Assembly: GCA_024743055.1 (NCBI GenBank)
Contig: JANSXH010000001.1
Coordinates: 1 to 64,000 of the forward strand
Length of the DNA: 64,000 nt
DNA from: Pseudomonadota bacterium
Lineage (GTDB): Bacteria > Pseudomonadota > Alphaproteobacteria > Sneathiellales > Sneathiellaceae
Reading direction: 5' to 3'
Both the position numbers and the translations under genes were made by a program. Below the pieces are notes generated by a model that worked only from the letters and a program-made list of their open reading frames with translations, was not told the origin of the DNA and ran no database searches. Below, in pieces: positions 25,059 to 34,572 of the stretch (the first letter of the stretch is position 1; the number at the start of each line of letters is the position of its first letter).

Positions 25059-26309
25059 ATGAAACTGACACAGTTGGCCCTCCTCTCCGTGGTTTTCCTG
25101 GATATTATGAGCCAAGGCCTCGTAATTCCTATTCTTAACACTGTAATCATGGACCCACACCAGGATTTCCTGCCATCGGGAACAACCCTTGCCATACGTC
25201 AGTTTGACTTTGGCCTGACCATGGCCGTTTTCTTCCTAGCCTGGTTTTTTGGCGCCGCTTACATTTCAAAAATTTCCGATTTTATCGGGCGAAAAGCCGG
25301 CATGTTGATTTGTTTGTTTGGAAGTCTTCTTGGCTATATTCTGACGATTATTGCCCTTGATATGAACAGCCTGACACTGATGGTCATCGCCCGCATCGTA
25401 TCTGGTTTTACCGCCGGGAATCAGCCCATTGCTCAGGCCGCCTTGGCAGATATGAGTTCCAATGAGCAGCAAAAAACACGTTATATGGGATTGGTTTTGT
25501 TCGCCGTCAGTATCGGCATGATTGCCGGACCATTGATAAGCGGTCTGCTTTCGGATCAGCAGATCTTTGGTTCCTTTGCCTCAACAGAACTTCCCTTCTA
25601 TATCGTTTCAGCCATGGTAGTCGCGAACATCATTCTGATCATGTTCTTTTACCATGAGCAAAAAGCCGAACGCCCTCCCTTTCAGTTTAGGCCGATAGAG
25701 ATATTCCTGGTCCTTTTCCAAACCCTGGAGCGGCCTTTAATGTTGCGGCTCGTGCCAGTTTTCTTTTTTGGCCAGCTTTCCCTATCGGGGTTTTACATTT
25801 TTATGGATACCTACTATTTCAGCCGCTATCAGTTCGATACATTGCAGAACGCTATGACTCTGGTCGTCCTAGGACTCGCCATGGCGATCACCAGTACACT
25901 TTTGGTCGGACCAGCAATTCAGAGATTTGGAAAATCAGCAACAGTCTGGGTGAGTCTTCTGATAATGGCAGCGAGCACATTTCTTTCAATCCTCAACCCC
26001 CATCCCATCTTCGCCTATGTGCTGATTGCCGTCTATTTTGTACCCTTTGCCTTGTATTATCCGACCATGTTGACCCTGTTCTCATCTTCCGTACAAGAAA
26101 ATGAGCAAGGCTGGGCCATGGGTGTCGCCGTTGCTCTTTTTACCTTAAGTGCCGGAGGGATTTCGCTGCTGGGAGGATGGTTGATGTCAATTAACCTCAA
26201 CCTGCCGTTTTTGATCTCCGGTGTCAGTGCGGTTATTGGTGCCATGTTAATCGGTATTTTGTGGCGGCGAGACGATGTAAAAGCACTACTAAAAAAACAG
26301 GACAGCTAA
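25059..26309 (+). CDS. MFS transporter (drug/proton antiporter-like)
   Basis: A 416-residue inner-membrane protein with about 12 hydrophobic helices. The motif-A position after helix 2 reads ISDFIGRKAG, and motif-C-like AGPLISG is in helix 5, the pattern of proton-driven exporters. AAGGG lies before the ATG. Its 3' end meets the SnoaL-like gene six bases away on the other strand. The exported compound is unknown. Confidence 0.88.
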   Translation: MKLTQLALLSVVFLDIMSQGLVIPILNTVIMDPHQDFLPSGTTLAIRQFDFGLTMAVFFLAWFFGAAYISKISDFIGRKAGMLICLFGSLLGYILTIIALDMNSLTLMVIARIVSGFTAGNQPIAQAALADMSSNEQQKTRYMGLVLFAVSIGMIAGPLISGLLSDQQIFGSFASTELPFYIVSAMVVANIILIMFFYHEQKAERPPFQFRPIEIFLVLFQTLERPLMLRLVPVFFFGQLSLSGFYIFMDTYYFSRYQFDTLQNAMTLVVLGLAMAITSTLLVGPAIQRFGKSATVWVSLLIMAASTFLSILNPHPIFAYVLIAVYFVPFALYYPTMLTLFSSSVQENEQGWAMGVAVALFTLSAGGISLLGGWLMSINLNLPFLISGVSAVIGAMLIGILWRRDDVKALLKKQDS

Positions 26310-26315
26310 ACTAGA

Positions 26316-26762
26316 TTAGGTAAAACTATCCGCCGCATCCGGACCGAGCTGCCGTTTGATTGCATCAATATCGCCAAGGACCCAAAGAGCAGTTATCTGT
26401 TGGCCATCACCTTTAAAAAATGCACCACCAGCCCAGGTGATAGTCTTGCCAGTCCCTGGCATTCCATAAAACTCGCCCTTATGGGTGCCGGTAAAGCTCA
26501 TCTTCGCGGCGGCGGCATTCCCCTCGTCGATAACTTCCTCAATATCACAACGAAAATCCGGCAAACCAACCCAAAGTTCCTTCATATACCTGATAAAGCC
26601 TTCAGGGCCCTTACGAACGGGGCCGAGGGATCCGCGAAAGTCAAATTCGGTATGTAGAATTTCCTGAGCACAGTTTTCATCTCGGCGGTTCCAGGCTTCA
26701 TGATAGAACCGCTCAATCAACCGCGTTAGATATTTATCTGTGTCTATCAAACCTCGTTCCAT
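26316..26762 (-). CDS. SnoaL-like / ester cyclase family protein
   Basis: A 148-residue NTF2-fold protein (FYHEAWNRRDENCAQEILHTEFDFRGSLG, then GTHKGEFYGMPGTGKTITWAGGAFF). The family includes polyketide cyclases and small hydrolases or isomerases with a buried pocket. It is the last of three same-strand genes: SDR (27934), lipocalin-like protein, then this one, with 18 bases between the last two. The function is open; the genes may modify one small molecule together. Confidence 0.8.
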   Translation of the reverse strand: MERGLIDTDKYLTRLIERFYHEAWNRRDENCAQEILHTEFDFRGSLGPVRKGPEGFIRYMKELWVGLPDFRCDIEEVIDEGNAAAAKMSFTGTHKGEFYGMPGTGKTITWAGGAFFKGDGQQITALWVLGDIDAIKRQLGPDAADSFT

Positions 26763-26780
26763 TGGGCACCAGTGGGCATA

Positions 26781-27152
26781 TCAAGGGGTTGGTCGGGGCG
26801 GTGTTTCAACGTATTTCATATCGCCATCGGCAACGGCGAAGGGAGTGCCATTATCAAGGATAACTGCTCGATCCTTCATATTGGCAAAGTCAAACATGGC
26901 GTTCAATACGACACCTGTTTTTCCCTGATACTCCACTGGGGCATATATACAGATAGCTATCTGGTCATCTAACTTACGATATGTGTAAGTAGCTTCTCCG
27001 ACCAATTCTCCATCGGCGGTGACGTAACAGGTTGTCTCCGTCTCGTAGGAGACTGTGTGGGTTGATAGATTTGAAAAATCTCCTAGACCCGAGTGATGTA
27101 CGCCCGTCCATTCCAGGCTCAAACCAACAAGGCTGTCTGGGGTTACTGTCAT
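26781..27152 (-). CDS. Lipocalin-like small protein, possibly MoaF-related
   Basis: A 123-residue beta-rich protein without signal peptide. The segments THTVSYETETTCYVTADGEL, ATYTYRKLDDQIAICIYAP and NAMFDFANMKDRAVI look like the repeated strands of calycin/MoaF-type barrels; this is a weak resemblance, not a firm family match. I start it at 27152 (AGAGGG upstream). The longer frame uses TTG at 27200 and overlaps the SDR stop region, and is less likely. It lies between an SDR and a SnoaL-like gene on the same strand. Confidence 0.6.
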   Translation of the reverse strand: MTVTPDSLVGLSLEWTGVHHSGLGDFSNLSTHTVSYETETTCYVTADGELVGEATYTYRKLDDQIAICIYAPVEYQGKTGVVLNAMFDFANMKDRAVILDNGTPFAVADGDMKYVETPPRPTP

Positions 27153-27196
27153 TTGGACCCTCTTCTTGTTATTTGCCTGACCACCAACCCAAGCAT

Positions 27197-27934
27197 TCAA
27201 ACATGTTGGCCACCATTAATATGAACTTCAGCCCCCGTGACATAGGAGGATGGGGCATCGCAGAGGAAATAAATGGTTGAGGCCACCTCTTCCGGTTTTC
27301 CCAAGCGGCGCAGTGGAAGATCCTTGACCATACCCTCAGTACCGGGAGACAGGATAGAGGTATCAATCTCCCCTGGTGCAATAGCGTTCACGCGAACGCC
27401 AAAAGGACCAAAGTCGGACGCCATCTCACGCGTCAATGCCGCCAAGGCAGCTTTTGAGGTTCCATAGGCAGAACCAGCAAAGGGATGAACATGAACACCG
27501 GCAATGGAGGTGACATTAACTATAGCCCCTTTTGCGGCAACCAGTTCGTCAAACAGCCCTTGCGCCAGCAACAAGGGAGCAAACACGTTGACATTATACA
27601 CGTGTAACCAGTCAGAATAGGTAGAGTTCAAGGTTGAAAACCGTTCTCCATCAGGCCCTTTTGGAGAAATACCGGCATTGTTGACCAATGCATGTAGAGG
27701 GGCTCCGTCGAGCTTTTCGCGAATATTCTCGATTGCTTTTGGCAGGTTATCGATATCGGAAAGGTCGATCTGAAGATGATCTTTCTCTCCGCCTTCCCAT
27801 GGACAGTATTCAGAGAAAGCCTGTCGCGAAACTGTCAGGACGCGCCAGCCTGCAGCGCTAAACCTTTTTACTGTCGCATGCCCGATTCCCCGGCTGGCGC
27901 CTGTCAGAAGTAGAACTTTTTGCATCTCAGACAT
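27197..27934 (-). CDS. Short-chain dehydrogenase/reductase
   Basis: A 245-residue classical SDR: TGASRGIG, NNAG, catalytic serine in VTSIAG and YGTSK, then the family ending YVTGAEVHINGGQ. It follows the length and pattern of 3-oxoacyl-ACP reductase-like enzymes with broad alcohol/ketone substrates. It is the first gene of a three-gene set with the lipocalin-like and SnoaL-like genes. Confidence 0.9.
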   Translation of the reverse strand: MSEMQKVLLLTGASRGIGHATVKRFSAAGWRVLTVSRQAFSEYCPWEGGEKDHLQIDLSDIDNLPKAIENIREKLDGAPLHALVNNAGISPKGPDGERFSTLNSTYSDWLHVYNVNVFAPLLLAQGLFDELVAAKGAIVNVTSIAGVHVHPFAGSAYGTSKAALAALTREMASDFGPFGVRVNAIAPGEIDTSILSPGTEGMVKDLPLRRLGKPEEVASTIYFLCDAPSSYVTGAEVHINGGQHV

Positions 27935-28059
27935 CAGTTTTGTCCTATCATTATAATGTTTTAGGCCAATTTGGAGGCTGCCTACCTTTGTTGAGAGCTA
28001 GAATACTCCCTCCCTTGGCCCTTGGGAACTCACTTTGTAGGATCGAACAGAAGGCAGGC

Positions 28060-31000
28060 TTAACGTTTTGCGTCCGCATGAACGGTTTCAAGCTCACTGA
28101 GTCGCGACGCCAAGTATCCTGACGGGCGACTAAAGCGGGCTAAAAGCATATAAAAGACCGGCACAACAAACAGGGATAGAAGCGTCGAAAAAAGAACCCC
28201 GCCAATGATAACAATGCCAATGGCTTCCCGGCTTTCCGCGCCCGCTCCCGTTGCGAAGGCAAGTGGTACGGCGCCTAGGGCAGTCGAGATTGTCGTCATC
28301 AGGATCGGCCGAAGCCGTATAATCGAAGCATCCTGAATGGCGTTGAGAATATCCAAGCCTTCATCCCGAAGCTGATTGGCAAATTCGACTATCAAAATCG
28401 CATTTTTCGCCGTCAGGCCTATCAACATTATAATACCTATTTGACTATAGATATTGAGAGATAGCCCGGTCAGGACAATTGCCCCGAGCGCTCCCGTGAT
28501 AGCGAGTGGTACAGTCGTCATGATGATAAGTGGATGGATGAAACTCTCGAACTGAGCTGCTAGAGCAAGAAATACAACCAGCAAAGCTGTCACAAAAGTA
28601 AAAGTAAGAGCCGAATTGGAATCCTTGAAAGAGCGGCTGAGGCCGCCGAAAGTAAATCTCGCTTCACCCCCACTCTCCTCTTCTGCGATCTGAACCAGAT
28701 AGTCGAGCGCCTCATTTAATGTATAGTCAGGCCCGAGTGACGCCGATACCTTGACAGCCCGCAGCCGATCAGATCGCTTCAGCTCACTTGGACCAGCTCT
28801 TTCTGACAGTGATACAAGGTTGGACAGCGGGATCAACTGGCCCGAAGTATCTGACCTTACATAGATGTTGGCGAGATCATCTCGATTGGTCCGATCTTCC
28901 TCCCGAGCCTGTACTACGACCTCATATTGCTTCCCGCCCTGATCAAAAGTTGTGACATTACGGGCTCCCATCAGGGTTTCCAATGTACGCCCGATGGTCG
29001 CCAGAGAAACGCCGAGATCAGACGCCCGGTCCCGATCAATATCCACATGGATCTGCGGCTGGGTTTCTTGATAATCCTTGTCGACATTGAGCAGATTTGG
29101 GTTTTCCCCTGCACGTTCAATCACCCGGTCCGCCCAGTCATTGATTACCTCGTAAGAAGGTCCGCCCATAATCACCTGTACAGGGGCACGGAATCCGCGT
29201 TGACCCAAACTGGCAGGATTAACTGCAAAGGCGCGAACTCCCGGGACTGAAAGGAGCGCAGGAAAATACTCTTTGACAATTTCCTGCTGAGAACGGTCCC
29301 GTTCCTCCCAAGGTACAAGACGGGTCAACATGAAGGCAGTGTTAACCGGGCCTGGTTGACTGAAAGATCCGACAAAGGCGAAAACCCGCTCTGCCTCGCC
29401 ATTTTCTACCAGAGGAGCAAAGATTTCCTCAATCTTCTTGACGTTGCGCAGCGTATATTCCTGGCTCGCTCCTTCAGGTGCGGATACCGGCATGAAAAAG
29501 ACACCGCGATCCTCAGTCGGCGCGAACTCCTTCGGGGCGGCTTGATAGAAGGTATAGGCTAGTCCGGAAAAACCGACAGCAAGGGCGACCACAATAAGCG
29601 GGATTTTAAGGGTCCGCTTAAGCAGCCAGCCATAACCCGTTGCCAAGCCGGTAAAAACCTTCTCCGTCGATCGATAAAACCAACCCTCCTTATTCTGCTC
29701 AACAAGCAGTTTTGAGCAGAGCATTGGCGTTAAGGTCAAGGCGACGAAGCTGGAGAACATAACAGCGGCCGCGACAGCAACACCGAATTCCCTGAACAGG
29801 CGACCCGTTGTCCCATCCAGAAAGGATATGGGGATAAAGACGGCTATCAGGACGATAGTGGTCGCGATCACGGCGAAGGCAACCTGTTTCGAGCCTCGGC
29901 TGGCAGCAAGCAAGGGCGGCTCCCCTGCCTCGATGCGTCTGTGAATGTTCTCAAGAACGACGATGGCATCATCGACCACAAGGCCGATGGCCAAAACCAG
30001 GGCCAGCAACGTCAGGACATTCACGGAATATCCTAGGAAAGCCAGGATGGACATGGTGGCGATGATCGAAACGGGTATGGCAACTGCTGGAATGAATGTC
30101 GCCCTGATCGATCGCAAAAAGATGAAAATAACCGCGATCACCAAAACCATGGCAATGCCGAGGGCAATAAACACCTCTTTGATTGACTGGCTAATAAACA
30201 CCGATTGATCGTACGACACCTGAATATTCAGGCCTGGCGGCAGGTTCTGGGCGAGCCGGTCAACGATCACCTTGACCCCGTTGGCAACTTCCAGAACGTT
30301 TGATCCTGATTGTCGGATGACCCCGAGACCAATGGCGACATCACCATTGACCCGCAGGCTTGTCCTGTCATTCTCCGCATCCACTGCGACAGTCGCGACG
30401 TCTCCAAGCCGGACAACGCCTGTCTCGTCATTTTTCAGGATGATACGCCGGAATTCCTCCGGTGTTCTCAAATCTGACTGGGTGCGAATGGAAAATTCCC
30501 GCATGCTGGATTCGATACGGCCAGACGGTATTTGGACATTCTGCTGACGAATGGCGTCTTCTACATCTTGGACTGTTAGCGCCCGCGCCGCCAGCGCCGG
30601 GGAATCGAGCCAGATGCGCATGGCAAACCGCCTGGCGCCGCCGATCCGAACCGACGCAACGCCATCCACCGTTGATAGCGGATCAACAAGATTTCGTTCC
30701 GCATAGTCCGTGAGCTCAAGCTGATCCATGTTTGTGCTGGTCAAGGACAGCCACATTATCGGCCGGGCATCGCTCTCTGTTTTGGAGATACGCGGCGAAT
30801 CCGCTTCTTCTGGCAAGGCATTAACAATTCGAGATATCCGAGAGCGCACGTCATTGGTTGCGCTCTCAATATCCCGAGATAAATTGAACTCAACATTGAC
30901 TGAGGAAAATTCCTCCCGGCTCGTGGAATCAATCCGACTGACCCCACTTATACCGGCGACGGCATCTTCGACAATCTGGGTAATCTGGCTTTCAACAATT

Positions 31001-31170
31001 TCAGCGGACGCTCCACGATATCCCGTTGTGACCGACACATTTGGTCTGTCCACATCCGGATACTCACGAACACTTAGGGACTGATAGGAAAAGAGACCAA
31101 AAAGTATGAGGACCAGCGAGAAAACTATCGCCAGCACCGGTCGCTTGATGGCGAGGTCAGGCAGCCTCAC
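28060..31170 (-). CDS. RND efflux transporter, inner-membrane permease
   Basis: A 1036-residue pump of the AcrB/MexB (HAE1) type. It has 12 predicted membrane helices in two halves with large periplasmic loops. The proton-relay aspartates are visible in the fourth-helix motif IGLVVDDAIVVLENIHR. It overlaps the adaptor gene by four bases (31167-31170), so they are co-translated. It would form a tripartite exporter with a TolC-like channel encoded elsewhere. Substrates (drugs, lipids, solvents) are unknown. Confidence 0.95.
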   Translation of the reverse strand: MRLPDLAIKRPVLAIVFSLVLILFGLFSYQSLSVREYPDVDRPNVSVTTGYRGASAEIVESQITQIVEDAVAGISGVSRIDSTSREEFSSVNVEFNLSRDIESATNDVRSRISRIVNALPEEADSPRISKTESDARPIMWLSLTSTNMDQLELTDYAERNLVDPLSTVDGVASVRIGGARRFAMRIWLDSPALAARALTVQDVEDAIRQQNVQIPSGRIESSMREFSIRTQSDLRTPEEFRRIILKNDETGVVRLGDVATVAVDAENDRTSLRVNGDVAIGLGVIRQSGSNVLEVANGVKVIVDRLAQNLPPGLNIQVSYDQSVFISQSIKEVFIALGIAMVLVIAVIFIFLRSIRATFIPAVAIPVSIIATMSILAFLGYSVNVLTLLALVLAIGLVVDDAIVVLENIHRRIEAGEPPLLAASRGSKQVAFAVIATTIVLIAVFIPISFLDGTTGRLFREFGVAVAAAVMFSSFVALTLTPMLCSKLLVEQNKEGWFYRSTEKVFTGLATGYGWLLKRTLKIPLIVVALAVGFSGLAYTFYQAAPKEFAPTEDRGVFFMPVSAPEGASQEYTLRNVKKIEEIFAPLVENGEAERVFAFVGSFSQPGPVNTAFMLTRLVPWEERDRSQQEIVKEYFPALLSVPGVRAFAVNPASLGQRGFRAPVQVIMGGPSYEVINDWADRVIERAGENPNLLNVDKDYQETQPQIHVDIDRDRASDLGVSLATIGRTLETLMGARNVTTFDQGGKQYEVVVQAREEDRTNRDDLANIYVRSDTSGQLIPLSNLVSLSERAGPSELKRSDRLRAVKVSASLGPDYTLNEALDYLVQIAEEESGGEARFTFGGLSRSFKDSNSALTFTFVTALLVVFLALAAQFESFIHPLIIMTTVPLAITGALGAIVLTGLSLNIYSQIGIIMLIGLTAKNAILIVEFANQLRDEGLDILNAIQDASIIRLRPILMTTISTALGAVPLAFATGAGAESREAIGIVIIGGVLFSTLLSLFVVPVFYMLLARFSRPSGYLASRLSELETVHADAKR

Positions 31171-32270
31171 TGCGATGCCTCATTGGCCATGGCTGAAGGT
31201 GCCATGGTGACGGCGACATCTGCACCACTTCTGATTTTTTGCAAGCCTTCAATGACAACGATATCGTCTTCATTAAGACCTTTAACAATTTCAACTAATC
31301 CCTTGGTACGGCGACCAATTTCTACCGGTGTTCTATTGGCAGTATCCCCCTCGATCGAGAAGACATAGTGGCCGGTTGCTGTTGTCACAAGTGCTTCTTC
31401 AGGGATCATGCTGACATTTTCATCCACAGTTACCTGCAGATTAATACGCAGGAACATACCTGGTTTAAGCAATCCTTCCTCATTGGGCACAATGCCGCGA
31501 ATTCGAACCGCCCGGGTTACCGGGTCAATCCGTGTCGCGATGGTTTCGACAGTCCCTTCAAAAACTAAATCTGGATAGGCTACGCTATAAGCGGAAAAAG
31601 CCTGATTTGGACCGACTTCAGCCAGAAAGCTTTCCGAAAGATCAAAATCTATTTTAATGACCGACGTATCGTCCAGAGTCGTTATCATATCTCCAGGCCG
31701 TATCAAAGACCCTACACTGACCTCCCGAAGACCGAGCTTGCCAGAGAATGGTGCCCGTATCTTGTGGTCGTTGATACGCGCTTTGTCCGCAAGGATTTTG
31801 GCTTCTCCCGCCTGTAGCTCGGATAACAAAAGGTCAACCTGAGCTTTCGGTGTGTTTTTCGTGGCATAGAGCTTGAGAGCCCTATCATAAAGCTTTTGGC
31901 TGTTATCCCTCTCCGCCTCCGATTCGGCCAGATTGGCCCTTAGCTCCGTATCGTCCAACTGAATAAGAAGGGAACCAGCCTTGACACTCTGACCTTCCGT
32001 AAAATTCACGCTTTGGATTTTGGCGGTCACTTTAGAAGTAATATCAACGGATTCATTAGCCCGCGCGGTTCCCACAGCCGTAATCACTCGCGGCAAAGAT
32101 TTTACTTCAATGCCAGCGGCAACAACGCCTTGCGGCGGACGCTCTCTGGGTTTTGACGCCGACGCAACATTCTCATTGCCCAGGAAAGGGATGCTTCCCT
32201 TGTAATGCCAGACACCGTATCCAACGACGACAAACACCGCAATTACCACTATTTGAACCGTTTTATTCAT
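31167..32270 (-). CDS. RND efflux periplasmic adaptor subunit
   Basis: A 367-residue membrane-fusion protein. An N-terminal membrane anchor (about 5-20) is followed by the barrel-sandwich halves (VDITSKVTAKIQSVNFTEG and FSGKLGLREVSVGSLIRPGD), a coiled-coil hairpin between them (about 118-170), and a beta-barrel domain. It links the permease to an outer-membrane channel. First gene of the operon; the 125-base gap to the deacetylase gene holds promoters for both directions. No local regulator gene is present. Confidence 0.94.
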   Translation of the reverse strand: MNKTVQIVVIAVFVVVGYGVWHYKGSIPFLGNENVASASKPRERPPQGVVAAGIEVKSLPRVITAVGTARANESVDITSKVTAKIQSVNFTEGQSVKAGSLLIQLDDTELRANLAESEAERDNSQKLYDRALKLYATKNTPKAQVDLLLSELQAGEAKILADKARINDHKIRAPFSGKLGLREVSVGSLIRPGDMITTLDDTSVIKIDFDLSESFLAEVGPNQAFSAYSVAYPDLVFEGTVETIATRIDPVTRAVRIRGIVPNEEGLLKPGMFLRINLQVTVDENVSMIPEEALVTTATGHYVFSIEGDTANRTPVEIGRRTKGLVEIVKGLNEDDIVVIEGLQKIRSGADVAVTMAPSAMANEASQ

Positions 32271-32395
32271 ATTATTCCGGTCTTTATACCCTGACTACCA
32301 TAGCAGAAATGTGGTCTGATCACTTGAAAAGCAATAAAATAATCTGCAATAGAGTGTTATTCAAATCTCAGACAACATTTCCTATGCGAGACGGT

Positions 32396-33325
32396 ATGAC
32401 AACTTTTCTTTTCACTCATCGCGATTGTTTGTTCCATGATACGGGCGACGGACATCCCGAACGTGCGGATAGATTGCGCTCAGTTCTACACAGATTAGAC
32501 CTAGATAAATATCCGGAATTGCAGCGCGAAGAGGCACCTTTGGCGGAGCGCCAGACCTTGGAACTGGCCCACACAGCTGCCTATCTGGATCACGTAGATG
32601 TCATGGCACCTGCCCAAGGAATTGTTGCTCTAGACCCGGATACAAAAATGTCCCCAGGTTCAAAATCTGCTGCCTTGCGTGGAGCCGGCGCAACATGCGC
32701 GGCAATTGACAGAGTCATGACCGAAATAGGCAGCAATGCTTTTTGCGCAATTCGCCCGCCGGGCCATCATGCTGAAGCGGATCGGGCCATGGGTTTCTGT
32801 TTGTACAACAATGTCGTGATTGGCGCGCATTATGCTCGCAAGCAATATGGTATTCAGAGGGTCGCGGTTATCGATTTTGACGTCCATCACGGTAACGGCA
32901 CCCAATCGATGTTTGAAACAGATCCTGATCTCTTTTACGGTTCAACCCATCAAGCCCCATACTATCCAGGGACAGGTGCCGCCAGTGAAACCGGCACCGG
33001 CAATATTTTCAATGTTCCTTTAAAGGCAGGCGATGGTTGGATCCAGTTCAAGGCGGCCATGGAAGAGGTCATTCTCCCAGCCCTTAAAAGATTTGATCCT
33101 GAGCTCTTATTAATTTCTGCAGGATTTGACGCCCATGTAAAAGATCCGCTGGCAGATATTAACCTCGAGACGGAAGACTATACCTGGATCACGGATCAAC
33201 TCATGGATATCGCAGATACCCACTGTGAAGGGAGATTGGTTTCATTGCTTGAGGGAGGCTATGATCTAGATGGCCTTTCAGAAGGTGTTGGCGCCCATGT
33301 GAATTCATTGCTCAGACGTTCATAG
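32396..33325 (+). CDS. Histone-deacetylase-family (acetylpolyamine/acyl amidohydrolase) protein
   Basis: A 309-residue zinc amidohydrolase of the arginase/deacetylase fold. It has HPERADRL, the catalytic GHHAE pair, the zinc-binding DFDVHHGNGTQ and SAGFDAH. Bacterial members deacetylate polyamines, proteins or small amides. I start it at 32396 (MTTFLFTHRDC), where family similarity begins; 32384 is possible, and the frame from 32153 overlaps the adaptor gene. xseB begins 28 bases downstream, so it probably heads the xseB-ispA-dxs transcript. Confidence 0.9.
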   Translation: MTTFLFTHRDCLFHDTGDGHPERADRLRSVLHRLDLDKYPELQREEAPLAERQTLELAHTAAYLDHVDVMAPAQGIVALDPDTKMSPGSKSAALRGAGATCAAIDRVMTEIGSNAFCAIRPPGHHAEADRAMGFCLYNNVVIGAHYARKQYGIQRVAVIDFDVHHGNGTQSMFETDPDLFYGSTHQAPYYPGTGAASETGTGNIFNVPLKAGDGWIQFKAAMEEVILPALKRFDPELLLISAGFDAHVKDPLADINLETEDYTWITDQLMDIADTHCEGRLVSLLEGGYDLDGLSEGVGAHVNSLLRRS

Positions 33326-33353
33326 ACAGCTATACAGGGGCAAAGGAGAAATT

Positions 33354-33605
33354 ATGTCTGACAGCACAGAATTACCGGAAGATATCGCGGGTATGAGCTT
33401 CGAAGAAGCCTTACAGGAACTCGAGCAGATTGTTGAAAAACTTGATTCCGGCAGGGTCGACCTTGATCAATCTATCGACATCTATACCCGGGGCTCACAG
33501 CTGAAGTTGCATTGCGAGAGTAAGCTCAGGAATGCCCGCGAAAGAGTCGATAAAATAGTCGACACAAATGGAACCCTATCTACCGAGCAAGCCAATATTG
33601 AATAG
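33354..33605 (+). CDS. xseB: Exodeoxyribonuclease VII small subunit
   Basis: An 83-residue subunit with the family core MSFEEALQELEQIVEKLDSG and RGSQLKLHCESKL. With XseA it forms exonuclease VII, which degrades single-stranded DNA from both ends. AGGAGA precedes the ATG. Its position directly before ispA and dxs is conserved in many alphaproteobacteria and enterics. Confidence 0.95.
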   Translation: MSDSTELPEDIAGMSFEEALQELEQIVEKLDSGRVDLDQSIDIYTRGSQLKLHCESKLRNARERVDKIVDTNGTLSTEQANIE

Positions 33606-33666
33606 GCCCGTTGGAGGCCGCCACAAACAGATTGATGTCGTGTGATGTCTGGATTCGAGCATTTTT

Positions 33667-34557
33667 ATGGAAAATGATTTTGGCAAGGCCCTTCGGCAAA
33701 CCGCTGAGTTGATAGATAAAGAGCTTGCTGAGCTAATTCCGGAAAATAATGGCCCTGAAAAGCAGCTTTACGAGGCCATGCGTTATGCAGCTCTGGCTGG
33801 CGGAAAACGACTGCGGGCGTTCCTTGTTATACAGAGCGCTGACCTTTTTTCAGTCCCAAGGATTCATTCAACCCGAGTTGCCGCTGCCATAGAACTCGTC
33901 CACTGCTATTCCCTCATTCACGATGACCTTCCTTGTATGGATGATGATGATCTGCGCCGGGGGTTGCCTACAGTCCACAAGAAGTTTGATGAAGCGACAG
34001 CCGTCCTGTCAGGCGATGCCTTACAGTCCCTGGCCTTTGAAATTCTGAGCGATCCGCTGACCCATCCGTCACCAGAGGTGCGTGTTTCACTAGTCTCCTG
34101 CCTGTCGCATGCCATTGGCCTTAGAGGTATGGTAGGTGGCCAGACAATGGATATCTATGCCAATTCCAAGGATATCGATATACAGACGATCACTCGACTT
34201 CAGCAGTTGAAAACTGGCGCACTGATTTCATTTGCCTGCGAAGCCGGAGCTATTCTCGGTCATGCCTCCCCTCCCCAGCGTCATGCCCTTAAAGCCTACA
34301 CACATGATTTGGGTCTGGCTTTTCAAATTGCTGATGACATATTGGATATTGAAGGCAGTGCTGAAGAGATGGGAAAAGCGACGCAAAAGGACACAGATGC
34401 GGGAAAAGCCACATTTGTTTCCCTTATGGGCCTTGAAGATGCCAAAATACATGCATCAATGTTAGCGGATCAGGCCGTTACCCATCTTGACATTTTCGGC
34501 CCAAAAGCGGATTTACTGCGACATGCTGCTGCGTTTACTATTGAACGCAGAATTTGA
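33667..34557 (+). CDS. ispA: Farnesyl diphosphate synthase (polyprenyl synthetase)
   Basis: A 296-residue trans-prenyltransferase. The first aspartate-rich motif DDLPCMDDDD and the second DDILD are intact, with GGKRLRAFL before and GQTMD between. It joins isopentenyl units to make farnesyl diphosphate for quinones, undecaprenyl phosphate and, possibly, hopanoids. It lies between xseB and dxs, 15 bases before the latter. Confidence 0.95.
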   Translation: MENDFGKALRQTAELIDKELAELIPENNGPEKQLYEAMRYAALAGGKRLRAFLVIQSADLFSVPRIHSTRVAAAIELVHCYSLIHDDLPCMDDDDLRRGLPTVHKKFDEATAVLSGDALQSLAFEILSDPLTHPSPEVRVSLVSCLSHAIGLRGMVGGQTMDIYANSKDIDIQTITRLQQLKTGALISFACEAGAILGHASPPQRHALKAYTHDLGLAFQIADDILDIEGSAEEMGKATQKDTDAGKATFVSLMGLEDAKIHASMLADQAVTHLDIFGPKADLLRHAAAFTIERRI

Positions 34558-34572
34558 TGACAGGTTAATGAC

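Noticed and set aside
29945..31084. Plus-strand open frames inside the RND permease
   Set aside because: They are antisense shadows without ribosome sites or recognisable domains.
28060..32270. Complete tripartite efflux operon with outer-membrane channel
   Set aside because: Only permease and adaptor are present; no TolC-like gene is near.
32153..32395. N-terminal extension of the deacetylase
   Set aside because: It overlaps the RND adaptor start and lacks family similarity.
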